37,540 bases of DNA. Origin: an uncultured Gammaproteobacteria bacterium. GTDB lineage: Bacteria > Pseudomonadota > Gammaproteobacteria > Enterobacterales > Psychrobiaceae. Numbering within the stretch: the stretch's first letter is position 1; each line of letters opens with the position of its first letter. The DNA is taken from assembly GCA_913060565.1 (NCBI GenBank), contig CAJXRU010000030.1, forward strand, positions 1 through 37,540, in the 5' to 3' direction. The notes below the pieces were generated by a model that was not told the origin of the DNA, ran no database searches, and was given only the letters and a program-made list of their open reading frames with translations. A program made the position numbers and the translations under genes. This document shows, piece by piece, positions 16,678 to 25,632 of this stretch.

Positions 16678-16943
16678 GGCATACCTCTATCGTTTTTTTG
16701 CTGAATATACGCATCTAATTTTTTATACTGCGTGTTTTTAGAATCACTTGCTTTGATATCACCCGATTTTATCAACATTGCAATGAGCTTGTCGCGGTCA
16801 ATAATAGGAGGTGAAAGCTGGCAAGGTTTAACTTTGACTGACGATTTATCCATTGTCTCACTTGCTTGTGGCGATGAATGGTCAACACTTTCACATCCAA
16901 CAATCATTAGTAAAGAAACAAAAACAACGTTACATTTTATCAT
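16665..16943 (-). CDS. Small lipoprotein resembling the M6 peptidase pro-region
   Basis: 92 residues. The signal ends in lipobox IVGC (lipid-modified C17). Residues 52-83 (from KLIAMLIKSGDI to AYIQQK) align without gaps to M6 residues 38-69 (KIAYWLKKRGEI to AYIQRY) with 12 identities in 32 positions. This is the segment typical of M6 and InhA pro-peptides. The ATG at 16943 has AAGG upstream; an earlier TTG (16958) would overrun that site. Its 3' end overlaps the peptidase start by 13 bases, which suggests translational coupling. Inference: a membrane-anchored chaperone or inhibitor of the peptidase, or a duplicated remnant of its pro-domain. Confidence 0.75.
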   Translation of the reverse strand: MIKCNVVFVSLLMIVGCESVDHSSPQASETMDKSSVKVKPCQLSPPIIDRDKLIAMLIKSGDIKASDSKNTQYKKLDAYIQQKNDRGMPCKK

Positions 16944-17083
16944 TAGTACCTTATTCAATTATTGCACTTCTATCGGTCTACTATAGCGCAACAGCACTAA
17001 ATTTATTATTGAATTTAATGATTTATTTAGCCCCTCTCTTTGTATACAATATAAATTAATCATACTAAACATTAAGGCATGCT

Positions 17084-18307
17084 ATGAACAATGGTATCGG
17101 CGGTTCGTCAATTAAAGACGCGCTCTCAGCACTTTCGAACATGACAACAGGTTTCGACGCGCCATCACAAGATGAATACATTCAGCGGATCAACCGCGCA
17201 TCTGAGCTTATGAAAATCAATGATATAGATGCTATCTATCTCAATGCCGGTACTAATTTGACGTATTTTACGGGGACTCCTTGGTATGCGTCTGAACGAT
17301 TAGTAGGGGCATTACTAACCAACGAAGGAAAGCTCACCTACATAGCACCATGGTTTGAAGAGAGCACTCTAAGCGAATTTATGACAATCAAAGCTCCCGT
17401 TGCTACATGGCATGAGCATGAATCTCCTTATAACGTCGTAGTAAATTTGGCCATAACCAATGGAATCAACCGACTTGCGATTGATGAATCAACGGCTTTC
17501 TTTATTGTCGACGGTATAAAAGAAAATGCGCTAAATAATAAGCATTCGTTAGAGCTAATAAACAGCAAATCAATTACCGCTGGCTGTCGAATGCAAAAAT
17601 CTGATACTGAATTGCGATTAATGCAACAAGCCAAAGACATGACGATGGAGGTTCATAAAGCAGCAGCGAGTATCCTAGTACCGGGCATAACGACGACACA
17701 AGTCACTGAATTTATCAATCAAGCACACCAAGCCGTGGGTGCGAAAGGTTCATCATTTTGTATTGTGCTATTTGGTGAAGCTACAGCCTACCCTCATGGC
17801 GTTAAAGAACCACAGACGTTACAACAGGGAGACATGGTTTTAATTGACACCGGCTGTCTACTTCATGGTTATAACTCCGATATCACACGAAGTTATGTTT
17901 TTGGCGAAGCGAGTGCAAAACAACGTGCAACATGGCAACATGAAAAAGACGCGCAGCTTGCTGGCTTTAACGCGGCACAAATTGGCGTTGCTTGTGAACA
18001 AGTCGATATCGCAGCCCGCAATTATCTTACCGAACAAGGTTATGGGCCTGATTATAATGTACCCGGTTTACCCCATAGAACGGGTCACGGTTGTGGATTA
18101 GATATTCATGAATGGCCTTATTTAGTGCGCGGTGATAAAACATTATTGGCACCTGGCATGTGTTTCTCAAACGAACCGATGATCTGTATATATGGTGAAT
18201 TTGGCGTGCGATTAGAAGATCATTTTTACATGACAGAGTCAGGCCCTAAATGGTTTACTGAGCCAGCCTATGCTATTGATGATCCATTTGGATCAACCGC
18301 TATCTAG
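17084..18307 (+). CDS. M24 family metallopeptidase (Xaa-Pro aminopeptidase-like)
   Basis: 407-residue two-domain protein: a creatinase-type N-terminal domain (about 30-170) and a pita-bread M24 catalytic domain (about 175-400). The five metal ligands are all visible: D255 (LIDTG), D266 (SDITRSY), H335 (RTGHG), E364 (SNEPM) and E378 (VRLEDH). H238 (YPHG) fits the substrate-binding histidine. It should remove N-terminal residues before proline or act on dipeptides, in the cytoplasm (no signal peptide). The N-terminal SSIKDALSALSNMTTG extension is a little longer than in short relatives. ATG 17084 follows TTAAGG. Confidence 0.9.
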   Translation: MNNGIGGSSIKDALSALSNMTTGFDAPSQDEYIQRINRASELMKINDIDAIYLNAGTNLTYFTGTPWYASERLVGALLTNEGKLTYIAPWFEESTLSEFMTIKAPVATWHEHESPYNVVVNLAITNGINRLAIDESTAFFIVDGIKENALNNKHSLELINSKSITAGCRMQKSDTELRLMQQAKDMTMEVHKAAASILVPGITTTQVTEFINQAHQAVGAKGSSFCIVLFGEATAYPHGVKEPQTLQQGDMVLIDTGCLLHGYNSDITRSYVFGEASAKQRATWQHEKDAQLAGFNAAQIGVACEQVDIAARNYLTEQGYGPDYNVPGLPHRTGHGCGLDIHEWPYLVRGDKTLLAPGMCFSNEPMICIYGEFGVRLEDHFYMTESGPKWFTEPAYAIDDPFGSTAI

Positions 18308-18324
18308 TTTGCAGTTGTCATGTT

Positions 18325-18356
18325 AATAAGGGGTTATTTGGCTCCTTATTTATATT
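18325..18356 (+). terminator. Possible terminator after the M24 peptidase gene
   Basis: AATAAGG (18325-18331) pairs with CCTTATT (18344-18350) across a 12-base loop, then TATATTT. The stem is AT-rich, so it is only a weak candidate. Confidence 0.4.
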
Positions 18357-18426
18357 TCCTCTCTTCAATACCAGTGACTTACGATATAATTAGTTCACCT
18401 TTATTTTAGTAGACTAAGTTTTTCTC

Positions 18427-19170
18427 ATGAGTCAATCAGTTGCGTTAATTACCGGTGCTGCAAAACGGTTAGGTGCAAACACCGCAGTTCGCTTGCATCA
18501 GCAAGGTTATACCGTAGTTATTCACTGTAACCATTCGATTGAACAAGCAAATAAACTCGCACTTGACTTAAATCAACTAAGAGATAATAGTGCATTTGTG
18601 GTGCAGGCCGATTTAAGCGATATTGCAAAGATTGACGCGTTAGGTAAATATATTGCAAAAGAGTTTTCACGCCTCGATGTACTCATTAACAATGCGTCTT
18701 CATTTTATCCTACTCCGCTTTCCACACTTACGTCTGAGCAATATCACGATCTCATTGCGACAAACATGACAGCACCGCTCTTTCTTACTAAAGCCTGCGC
18801 GCCATTATTGAAGATCGCTAACGGCGTTGTCATTAATATGTGCGATATACATGCAACACGCCCTCTGGAACAACATAGCGCCTACTGCATGGCAAAAGCC
18901 GGACAACAAATGATGACTTACGCACTCGCCAACGAATTAGCACCTGATATTCGAGTCAATGGCGTGGCACCTGGTGCAATTGAGTGGCCAAATAGTGGCA
19001 TTGATGGCGAAGCAATCGAAGAGGTGTTAAAATCAATTCCGTTACAAAGAAAAGGTCACATGAACGACATCGCTCAAGCGATTGAATATTTGATTTCTGC
19101 GCCTTACGTGACTGGACAGATCCTAACCATTGATGGCGGGCGCCAACAGGTAGCATCGAAAGGTGCTTAA
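18427..19170 (+). CDS. folM: Pteridine reductase (SDR family, FolM/PTR1-like)
   Basis: 247-residue short-chain dehydrogenase that reduces dihydropteridines (dihydromonapterin or dihydrofolate) with NADPH. The nucleotide motif is TGAAKRLG (9-16), which carries the Arg typical of NADPH-preferring pteridine reductases. NNASSFYPTP (88-97) is a family signature. The catalytic set is D140, Y153 and K157: the Asp takes the place of the usual SDR serine, with the D-to-Y spacing of 13 known from PTR1. VNGVAPGAIEWP follows. It is co-directional with the CPXCG gene 12 bases downstream. Confidence 0.9.
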   Translation: MSQSVALITGAAKRLGANTAVRLHQQGYTVVIHCNHSIEQANKLALDLNQLRDNSAFVVQADLSDIAKIDALGKYIAKEFSRLDVLINNASSFYPTPLSTLTSEQYHDLIATNMTAPLFLTKACAPLLKIANGVVINMCDIHATRPLEQHSAYCMAKAGQQMMTYALANELAPDIRVNGVAPGAIEWPNSGIDGEAIEEVLKSIPLQRKGHMNDIAQAIEYLISAPYVTGQILTIDGGRQQVASKGA

Positions 19171-19182
19171 TGAGGTATCGTT

Positions 19183-19392
19183 ATGTCTATAAATGGTATT
19201 ACAGAGAAAACTATCACCTGCCCCCATTGCGGTCATCATACTCATGTCGAAATAGATCCCAGTAACGGCGATCAAAATTACTACGATGAGTGTACTAATT
19301 GCTGTCAAGAGCTTCATCTAACAACCCATGTCGATGAAGCAAATGAAACACTTGATGTAACCATCGACGCCGATGATGAGCAGTTTTATTAA
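19183..19392 (+). CDS. CPXCG motif-containing cysteine-rich protein
   Basis: 69-residue small zinc-ribbon-like protein. CPHCG (13-17) and a second CTNCC pair near residue 38 are likely metal ligands. The C-terminus is rich in Asp and Glu and ends DEQFY. Function in this family is unknown. It follows the pteridine reductase by 12 bases, so it is likely co-transcribed. Its TAA stop and the stop of the convergent riboflavin synthase gene share the TTAA sequence. Confidence 0.85.
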   Translation: MSINGITEKTITCPHCGHHTHVEIDPSNGDQNYYDECTNCCQELHLTTHVDEANETLDVTIDADDEQFY

Positions 19393-20003
19393 CGATTTCC
19401 CTGTTGTGCCATTACTCGTTCGACAGTATCTACAATCGCCTGAGTTTGGCTATCAATCTCAATATTGTACGCACTGTTTAGTGGTTTACTGTCAAGCGTC
19501 GTTAATGAACGCGTTTCAGGAATAAGATACACCTCGAACCAATCGCCACCGACCTCTCCTATGGTGAGGCTGGCACCGTCAATGGCCGCAAAACCTTTCG
19601 GCAAAATGTATTTCATCCAGCGAGGATCGCAAGAAAAACGCAATCGTGAATTGGTCGGCGTGGCTTCGCGTTCAATCAACGTTGCAGTCATCGCAATATG
19701 TCCAGATAGGATGTGGCCGCCAACTTCATCACCAAATCGCATGGCACGTTCGATATTTAGAATATCATCAACAGCGCACTGTGAAAGATTAGTAATCTGC
19801 AATGTCTCATCCATTACGTCAAAATACACTATCTCATCATCTTGATGGGCAACGGTTAAACAAACACCATTATGGGCAACGCTTGCGCCGTGCTTTAAAT
19901 GCTCTGTTAGTGAACCAGTAAACCGCATGCCAAAACGCCACAATTTATCTTGTTTATCAATAGAGGCGATGGGTGCCATTGCTTGAATAATGCCAGTAAA
20001 CAT
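19389..20003 (-). CDS. ribE: Riboflavin synthase, alpha subunit
   Basis: Dismutates two 6,7-dimethyl-8-ribityllumazine molecules to riboflavin, in the cytoplasm. 204 residues in two similar lumazine-binding barrels. The N-terminal MFTGIIQAM, HGASVAHNGVCLTV (first barrel), GDEVGGHILSGHI between barrels and FAAIDGASLTIGEV (second barrel) are all family marks. It works as a trimer. It lies alone, away from other rib genes. No FMN riboswitch is visible upstream, in line with enterobacterial-style unlinked copies. Confidence 0.95.
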   Translation of the reverse strand: MFTGIIQAMAPIASIDKQDKLWRFGMRFTGSLTEHLKHGASVAHNGVCLTVAHQDDEIVYFDVMDETLQITNLSQCAVDDILNIERAMRFGDEVGGHILSGHIAMTATLIEREATPTNSRLRFSCDPRWMKYILPKGFAAIDGASLTIGEVGGDWFEVYLIPETRSLTTLDSKPLNSAYNIEIDSQTQAIVDTVERVMAQQGNR

Positions 20004-20135
20004 AGGTTATATCTCGTGGTTTAAAATCATTGTATGACAATTTACAGTATCTTTAAGAATAGTCATCAAGAAAGCTGACAATAATAAGGGTTTGTATATT
20101 CCCTGTTCAATCACACACTTAAAGCGAAAAATTCC

Positions 20136-20171
20136 TTGCCAATATTTGGAGGCGGCTATATGATAGCGCTC
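20136..20171 (+). promoter_or_regulatory. Sigma-70 promoter for tRNA-Val
   Basis: -35 TTGCCA (20136-20141), 17-base spacer, -10 TATGAT (20159-20164), then a GC-rich discriminator (AGCGCTCG), typical of stringently controlled stable-RNA promoters. The tRNA starts about 23 bases after the expected start site. Confidence 0.8.
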
Positions 20172-20193
20172 GTTAACACGTAATTGTTTTGAC

Positions 20194-20269
20194 GCGCGAT
20201 TAGCTCAGTTGGTAGAGCGCTAGCTCGACATGCTAGATGTCACAAGTTCAAGTCTTGTATCGCGCACCA
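20194..20269 (+). tRNA. tRNA-Val (GAC) with C at position 33
   Basis: Full cloverleaf with encoded CCA: acceptor GCGCGAT/ATCGCGC, D stem GCTC/GAGC, anticodon stem CTAGC/GCTAG, T stem ACAAG/CTTGT. The anticodon loop is TCGACAT, giving anticodon GAC. All stems pair perfectly. U33, nearly universal, is replaced by C here (the E. coli loop is TTGACAT). It has a strong promoter and a terminator. Confidence 0.93.
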
Positions 20270-20296
20270 CTCTTTCCCAATCTATTAATTTTATCT

Positions 20297-20318
20297 AACT
20301 ACGTCCTTGTAGTTTTTG
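20297..20318 (+). terminator. Terminator after tRNA-Val
   Basis: AACTAC (20297-20302), GTCCTT loop, GTAGTT (20309-20314) followed by TTTG. It lies between the tRNA and the convergent recR. Confidence 0.65.
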
Positions 20319-20328
20319 TCATCTATCT

Positions 20329-20931
20329 TTATTTTATAGCGATGCGGCCATTAAATGAGTGGCTCAATGTGGTACCGTCAACATATTCAAGTTCACTGCC
20401 TACCGGTACGCCATGAGCAATTCTGCTGGCTTGAATGTCGTAGTCGTTACAAATATCCGCAACATAATGTGCCGTTGCCTCGCCTTCCACTGTTGGATTC
20501 GTTGCCAAAATAACTTCACTAAAGTCACCCGATTCAATAAGTGTTTCGAATTTGTCCAATCCAATGTCGTCAGGTCCAATACCATCAAGTGGAGAAAGGT
20601 GCCCCATTAATACAAAATATCGCCCGTAGTAATATCCTGTCTGTTCAAACGCAATCACGTCAGCGGGCGTTTCGACGACACAAAGTTGTTTGCTTTCTAA
20701 GCGCTTTGGATTTAAACATAGGTGACAGGTATCTTGCTCGGTTAGCGTGCGACAAACATCGCAGTGCTTAACATGAGACATGGCATTGTCGAGCGCTTTC
20801 GCTAATGTCAATCCGCCTTGTCTATTGCGCTCTAATAACTGAAAGGCCATACGCTGCGCTGATTTAGGCCCAACGCCAGGCAAACAGGTTAAACCTTCAA
20901 TGAGATCGGTAATATAAGGACTAAACTTCAT
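20329..20931 (-). CDS. recR: Recombination mediator protein RecR
   Basis: Works with RecF and RecO to load RecA on gapped DNA. 200 residues: helix-hairpin-helix (about 7-30, [17 protein letters not shown]), Cys4 zinc finger (C57, C60, C69, C72), Toprim domain (about 80-175, with [16 protein letters not shown] and VEGEATAHY) and the C-terminal clamp segment [21 protein letters not shown]. It is normally the last gene of dnaX-ybaB-recR. Here a terminator-like hairpin separates it from ybaB. ATG 20931. Confidence 0.97.
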   Translation of the reverse strand: MKFSPYITDLIEGLTCLPGVGPKSAQRMAFQLLERNRQGGLTLAKALDNAMSHVKHCDVCRTLTEQDTCHLCLNPKRLESKQLCVVETPADVIAFEQTGYYYGRYFVLMGHLSPLDGIGPDDIGLDKFETLIESGDFSEVILATNPTVEGEATAHYVADICNDYDIQASRIAHGVPVGSELEYVDGTTLSHSFNGRIAIK

Positions 20932-20964
20932 AGTGATTCTTATTTATTAATAGTATTTTTTTCA

Positions 20965-20995
20965 GCGGAAAAAAAAGCGCTATCTAGCGCTTTTT
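20965..20995 (-). terminator. Terminator-like hairpin between ybaB and recR
   Basis: Minus-strand AAAAAGCGCTA, short turn, TAGCGCTTTTTTTT (stem within 20972-20995, then a T-run). It sits in the 79-bp gap inside an otherwise standard dnaX-ybaB-recR operon. Confidence 0.75.
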
Positions 20996-21010
20996 GTTTG
21001 CAATCAGCAA

Positions 21011-21340
21011 TTAAAATGGCATTTTCATGCCAGGTGGTAATTGCATACCGCCAGTAACTGATGCCATCTTATCTTTGTTAGTTTCTTCAACGCGGCGCGC
21101 CGCATCATTAATTGCTGCAGCAATTAAATCTTCTAGCATTTCTTTGTCATCTTCCATTAGATCTGGGTCGATTTGCACACGACGAACATTATGGTTGCCC
21201 GTCATAGTAATTTTTACTAATCCAGCACCTGACTCGCCCGTTACTTCCATATTAGCAATTTCAGCTTGTGCTTTTGCCATATCGTCTTGCATCTTTTGGG
21301 CTTGCTTCATTAAGTTGCCCATTCCGCCTTTTCCAAACAT
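21011..21340 (-). CDS. ybaB: YbaB/EbfC nucleoid-associated protein
   Basis: Small DNA-binding protein, active as a dimer. From ATG 21340 it has 109 residues and begins [20 protein letters not shown], the usual N-terminus; a longer in-frame reading would add 14 unlikely residues. GAGAGAAG lies just upstream. The middle ([21 protein letters not shown]) and the end (PPGMKMPF) are typical. It is co-transcribed with dnaX, 114 bases upstream. Confidence 0.95.
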   Translation of the reverse strand: MFGKGGMGNLMKQAQKMQDDMAKAQAEIANMEVTGESGAGLVKITMTGNHNVRRVQIDPDLMEDDKEMLEDLIAAAINDAARRVEETNKDKMASVTGGMQLPPGMKMPF

Positions 21341-21454
21341 AACTTCTCTCTTTTCTTTTGGGTACGACCTACGTTGTCGCACAATTCTAATATTTTACCC
21401 AGTCTTAGCTCAGGCACAAGTGATATATGGTGCCAATCTAGAAATTTTCAAGGG

Positions 21455-23821
21455 TTAACTTATTGCCTTCAATGTTCGGTACTTGATGCTCTCATCTACC
21501 AAGTTGGCATCAAACTGTTCTATAAAGTGCAATACACCGTCGTCAGCTTTTATACGATCAGCTGCTATTGATAATCGCTCTCGATGTAAATCCTGAGCGA
21601 TTTGATATGGCGTTTGAATGCCATTGTCACCAATCTCAACACTAAGTTCAATAGGAACATCTAGGAGCAGCGTTAACTTCTTCTTTAATGCGTCGACGGC
21701 TGTATCTGCATTCAGATGGCGATGCTCATTGGCTAATAACAAACTAATGGCATTGCCTTGACGTTCGTAAACTGAATGAATTGCTAGTTGCCGTAGTCGA
21801 CCACCTAAGACCATTTCTTCTATCATCACCGTCCATGGGTCGTCTGAATTAGGTGCTAAGAGCAGCGCGGGATCTTCTATCAACGCAACAGGCGCTTCGT
21901 TAGTTGGACTGCTATCGAGGGGGAGCTCTTTAGTCTTAGCGACTAAACTACTCGAATCTACGACAGGTAAAGAACTAATCTTTTCTTCTATAACATCGCT
22001 AACAGCGCTTGGTAAATGACCACCACGTTGGCTAACAACGTTATCATTTACCGCTTGAGGCTTTTTTCCAGTGTCTTCCTCCGTATCAACGCGCTTGGAT
22101 TTCAAATCATTTTTGGCTTTCAAAAATGCGTTGATATCGCCGGCATTAAACGTTGTGATACTACTCGGTGAAGGTGTTGGTGACGACGAGGGAGCTGCCG
22201 TCTCTAGAACATTGGTTTGATTAATATCAACGGGCTCATAATATTCGGGCTCTTCATGAGCCATGGCCATTGACATATTCATCATTTCTTCATCAGAAAA
22301 CTGACTCGGCTGTACCTTTGTCGTTGTCTCTTGTTTTTGAACATTAGCAACTTGTTGAGTATGTTCGATTGGCTCCACTAGCTCGTCATTTGGTTTTTCA
22401 AGAACGTTTTGTCCACTATTTGCATCAACTAACGCAATTTCAGCGGCTGGCACGTTTACAGTTGACGCAGCGTCAACCGGATCAAGAGGCGTTGATTGCT
22501 TGCCACTTCCTAGTTTTTCTTCAACCTTATCGATGGCAGCTGGCGATCCTTGTTTTTCACTACCTTGAGCATTGCTTTTTTGTTCTTTCAATGCAGCACG
22601 TACTTGGGCTAGCCCTGCTGGCCCCTGACTGTTGCGTTGTGTTTGTGCCTGCGCGATTAATGAATCTTGTTCCTGAGCGAGAACAGCAGCGACGTCGTCA
22701 TCGCTTTCAACGATCTGTGGCGATTGCTGCCTATGAGCATCGCCCGTTGGCATAAATGCTATAAGTCGCAACAGCACCATCTCAAAACCACTTTGCGGAT
22801 CGTTAGCCAGTGGTAGCTCTTTACGTCCCTGAATCAAGACACTATAAAATAACTGTAACAATTCGGCATCAAATTTTGCTAACTCAATCACAGCGCGTGG
22901 CTGGTCGGCTAAACGAGCACTATTTTTGACAAGCTTTGCCATCGTTGCAAAATGAACACTGTCGATCATTTGGCCAAGCAGCGCGTCAAAATTAGGACTA
23001 AGCTGCGCAATTTCATCGCTATAACTAAACAACGCTTCACTTTGGCCTTGCAATGCAAACGCTAGGAGTTTAGCGCTATGATCAACATCGATTGTGCCGA
23101 GCATTTCTCCGACAACATCTTTATTTAATGTGCCACTACCATGGGAAATTGCTTGATCGGTTAAGCTAAGCGCGTCTCGCATACTCCCTTTTGCACTTTG
23201 GCTAAGTAAACTTAACGCCCCCTCATCAAAAGCAACATTTTCGGACGTCAAAATCGTATTTAACTGACCAGCAATCTGACGAGGGCTTAACGCTTTAAGG
23301 TTAAATTGCAAACAACGCGATAAAATGGTCACCGGTAATTTTTGAGTTTCTGTTGTAGCAAACAAAAACTTCACGTGCTCTGGTGGCTCTTCAAGTGTCT
23401 TTAATAGCGCATTGAAACTGCTACGCGATAGCATATGTACTTCATCAATGAGGTATATTTTGTAGCGAGCACGTGTTGGTTTATACTGCACATTATCGAG
23501 AATTTCACGCGTGTCTTCGACCTTTGTTCGGGAGGCCGCATCAATCTCAATTAAATCAATAAAACGTCCTTGCTCGATTTGCTGACAACTTTCACATTCG
23601 CCACAAGGCGTTGCTGAAACGCCTAGTTCACAATTGAAACACTTTGCCAATAAGCGTGCAATTGAGGTCTTGCCAACACCACGAGTACCGCTAAATAAAT
23701 AGGCATGATGCAATCGCTGCTGTTCAAGCGCATTAACTAACGCTTGTAAAACATGCTGCTGACCAACCACCTCATCAAATCGACTTGGTCGCCACTTTCG
23801 TGCTAATACTTGATATGACAT
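21455..23821 (-). CDS. dnaX: DNA polymerase III subunits gamma and tau
   Basis: Clamp-loader ATPase and replisome organiser. 788 residues versus 643 in E. coli. Walker A GTRGVGKTS (45-53), zinc cysteines C64, C73, C76 and C79, Walker B LIDEVH (124-129), and the sensor/arginine-finger region LSRCLQF (167-173). Domain III ends near 370. A long low-complexity linker (about 375-640) precedes the C-terminal tau domain that binds the polymerase alpha subunit. An in-phase A AAA AAG slippery site lies at 22061-22067 (codons 585-587). A -1 slip there would add ASSGK and stop at TGA 22044-22046, giving a ~592-residue gamma-like product. Upstream gene: apt. Confidence 0.97.
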   Translation of the reverse strand: MSYQVLARKWRPSRFDEVVGQQHVLQALVNALEQQRLHHAYLFSGTRGVGKTSIARLLAKCFNCELGVSATPCGECESCQQIEQGRFIDLIEIDAASRTKVEDTREILDNVQYKPTRARYKIYLIDEVHMLSRSSFNALLKTLEEPPEHVKFLFATTETQKLPVTILSRCLQFNLKALSPRQIAGQLNTILTSENVAFDEGALSLLSQSAKGSMRDALSLTDQAISHGSGTLNKDVVGEMLGTIDVDHSAKLLAFALQGQSEALFSYSDEIAQLSPNFDALLGQMIDSVHFATMAKLVKNSARLADQPRAVIELAKFDAELLQLFYSVLIQGRKELPLANDPQSGFEMVLLRLIAFMPTGDAHRQQSPQIVESDDDVAAVLAQEQDSLIAQAQTQRNSQGPAGLAQVRAALKEQKSNAQGSEKQGSPAAIDKVEEKLGSGKQSTPLDPVDAASTVNVPAAEIALVDANSGQNVLEKPNDELVEPIEHTQQVANVQKQETTTKVQPSQFSDEEMMNMSMAMAHEEPEYYEPVDINQTNVLETAAPSSSPTPSPSSITTFNAGDINAFLKAKNDLKSKRVDTEEDTGKKPQAVNDNVVSQRGGHLPSAVSDVIEEKISSLPVVDSSSLVAKTKELPLDSSPTNEAPVALIEDPALLLAPNSDDPWTVMIEEMVLGGRLRQLAIHSVYERQGNAISLLLANEHRHLNADTAVDALKKKLTLLLDVPIELSVEIGDNGIQTPYQIAQDLHRERLSIAADRIKADDGVLHFIEQFDANLVDESIKYRTLKAIS
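22061..22067 (-). promoter_or_regulatory. dnaX: Candidate -1 frameshift heptamer in dnaX
   Basis: A AAA AAG in the correct phase (GGA AAA AAG), the same heptamer as used in E. coli dnaX. A -1 shift meets TGA after five more codons. I did not identify a clear upstream Shine-Dalgarno-like stimulator or a downstream stem-loop by eye. Confidence 0.5.
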
Positions 23822-23876
23822 AGTGTTCTCAATTCGTGATCTCTATTCGTGATTGCAATTGACTCAATAAATGCTT

Positions 23877-24422
23877 TTATTCGCCTTCAAACGACACAAG
23901 CGTAGTGATGGTAACATCTAACGATGATAGACGTGATTCACCGCCTAAATCTGGCAATGAAATAACAAATGCAGCATCTGTCACTTCTGCGCCTATTTGT
24001 TGAATTAATTTGATTGTCGCTTCAACCGTGCCACCCGTCGCTAATAGATCATCAACAATTAAAACTTTGTCGTCACTCGCTAACGCGTCTTCATGTATTT
24101 GCAGTGTATCCGTACCATATTCAAGCGTATAGTCTTGCGAAATAGTTTTACGCGGGAGTTTCCCCGGTTTACGAGCAGGTACGAAACCAATGCCTAACGC
24201 TAATGCCAGTGGCGCGCCGAAAATAAAACCGCGCGCTTCAGTACCAACGATCTTTGTGAATCCTTGGCCAGCGAATTTCTCTGCCAATAATTCAATAGTC
24301 AACGCAAATGCTTTTGGATCTTCAAGTAATGAAGTGACGTCGCGAAACATGATTCCTTCTTTAGGATAATCTGCTACCGCTTTAATGCTCGATTTTATAT
24401 ACTCAATAGATTGTTGATCCAT
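23877..24422 (-). CDS. apt: Adenine phosphoribosyltransferase
   Basis: Salvages adenine: adenine plus PRPP to AMP. 181 residues from ATG 24422 (E. coli 183). [21 protein letters not shown] is the classic N-terminus. [17 protein letters not shown] binds the base side, and [13 protein letters not shown] (120-132) is the PRPP-binding motif. A longer in-frame reading to 24542 adds 40 residues unlike the family and lacks a good ribosome-binding site; GTGAG lies upstream of the chosen start. It precedes dnaX in the same order as in E. coli. Confidence 0.96.
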   Translation of the reverse strand: MDQQSIEYIKSSIKAVADYPKEGIMFRDVTSLLEDPKAFALTIELLAEKFAGQGFTKIVGTEARGFIFGAPLALALGIGFVPARKPGKLPRKTISQDYTLEYGTDTLQIHEDALASDDKVLIVDDLLATGGTVEATIKLIQQIGAEVTDAAFVISLPDLGGESRLSSLDVTITTLVSFEGE

Positions 24423-24586
24423 GATACTCACTTTGATTGTTGCATGGCTAAGCCATAATAAATTTGTAATGATTATAGGGGAGTCAGTATTTGAAAGGAA
24501 GTGATGCCCCACAAAATCAGAAAGATTGTTAAGTAGGGCCACAAAACGTTGATTTAATTGTTGAAATTTAAACCAATTGTAAGGAT

Positions 24587-25519
24587 TTACCCGTCGCTAG
24601 TAATGCGTGAGATTAGCGTATCTAACACATCATCTGCTTCGTCAGTTGGAATTTGGCAAGTTCCAGCAGCGTCATGACCGCCGCCGTTGTTTTCTAACAT
24701 TAAATCACCCACGTTAGTTTTCGATGAACGATCAAAAATTGATTTTCCTGTGGCGAACACAATGTTTTGCTTTTTAAATCCCCACATTTGATGAATCGAA
24801 ATATTGCATTGCGGGAAAAGTGCGTAAATGAGGAATCGATTACCTGCGTAGATCGTTTCTTCATTGCGAAGATCTAGCACAACTAGGTTTTTGTGCACTG
24901 TACTACAGCGCGCCACCTGCTCTTTAAATAAGCTTTGTTGCTCTTGATATAAGCTCACACGTTCTTGAACATCAGCCTGTTGCATTATCTCTTCAATCGA
25001 ATTTGTCCGACACAAATCAATGAGTTCCATCATTAATTGATAATTTGAAATTCGAAATTCACGAAAACGGCCTAAACCAGTGCGCGCATCCATGATGAAA
25101 TTCAGAAGATCCCAATCATGCGGATTAATCACCTCTTCCATATTAAACTGTGCAGAATCGCCCTTATCTACAGCTTCCATCATGCCGTCCCAAGACTCAG
25201 GGAATGAACGGTGACCACCATAGTATTGCCAAACAACACGTGCCGCCGATGGCGCATCTGCATCAATTACGTGGTTATTCAATCCCTGATCATTGCGTTT
25301 TGTTTCTGATAAATGATGGTCAAAAGCGATGTGGACCTGAGAAACATAAGGAAGGTTTGTCGAAATATCGTTGCTGGTTACTTCAATTTTCCCGTCTTGC
25401 ATATCTTTAGGGTGCACAAACAAGATGTCATCCACTAGCCCTAAATGCTTTAGCAGTACTGCTGATACTAATCCATCAAAATCACTACGTGTTATTAAAC
25501 GAAATTTACCTGAGGCCAT
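24587..25519 (-). CDS. DHH family phosphoesterase
   Basis: 310-residue protein. The N-terminal DHH domain has [15 protein letters not shown] (D13, D15) and FDHH (66-69, metal ligands); the C-terminal DHHA1-type motif [12 protein letters not shown] is at about 278-290. Relatives cleave short nucleotides, cyclic dinucleotides or polyphosphate, and the substrate here cannot be told. It has no signal peptide, CBS or GGDEF parts, unlike GdpP. ATG 25519. It lies alone between apt and the porin gene, all on the minus strand. Confidence 0.88.
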   Translation of the reverse strand: MASGKFRLITRSDFDGLVSAVLLKHLGLVDDILFVHPKDMQDGKIEVTSNDISTNLPYVSQVHIAFDHHLSETKRNDQGLNNHVIDADAPSAARVVWQYYGGHRSFPESWDGMMEAVDKGDSAQFNMEEVINPHDWDLLNFIMDARTGLGRFREFRISNYQLMMELIDLCRTNSIEEIMQQADVQERVSLYQEQQSLFKEQVARCSTVHKNLVVLDLRNEETIYAGNRFLIYALFPQCNISIHQMWGFKKQNIVFATGKSIFDRSSKTNVGDLMLENNGGGHDAAGTCQIPTDEADDVLDTLISRITSDG

Positions 25520-25632
25520 GCAACCATTCTCCTTTACTACGTCGACTTATAAAACTTTCCAATGAGAGTCCATTATTACCTCATACAATCGTTTACAACA
25601 AGCAGTTTTTATTGCTCTTGGTAAGCTAAAAA

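Noticed and set aside
19465-19845. 126-residue plus-strand reading frame opposite riboflavin synthase
   Set aside because: Fully antisense to a conserved enzyme gene; no ribosome-binding site.
20004-20135. Possible FMN riboswitch before riboflavin synthase
   Set aside because: The conserved RFN-element blocks are not visible in the upstream sequence.
21027-21458. 143-residue plus-strand reading frame opposite ybaB
   Set aside because: Antisense to ybaB, with the serine-rich composition expected of a shadow.
22369-22755. 128-residue plus-strand reading frame opposite dnaX
   Set aside because: It mirrors the low-complexity linker of dnaX and has codon-shadow composition (runs of Leu, Gln and Arg).
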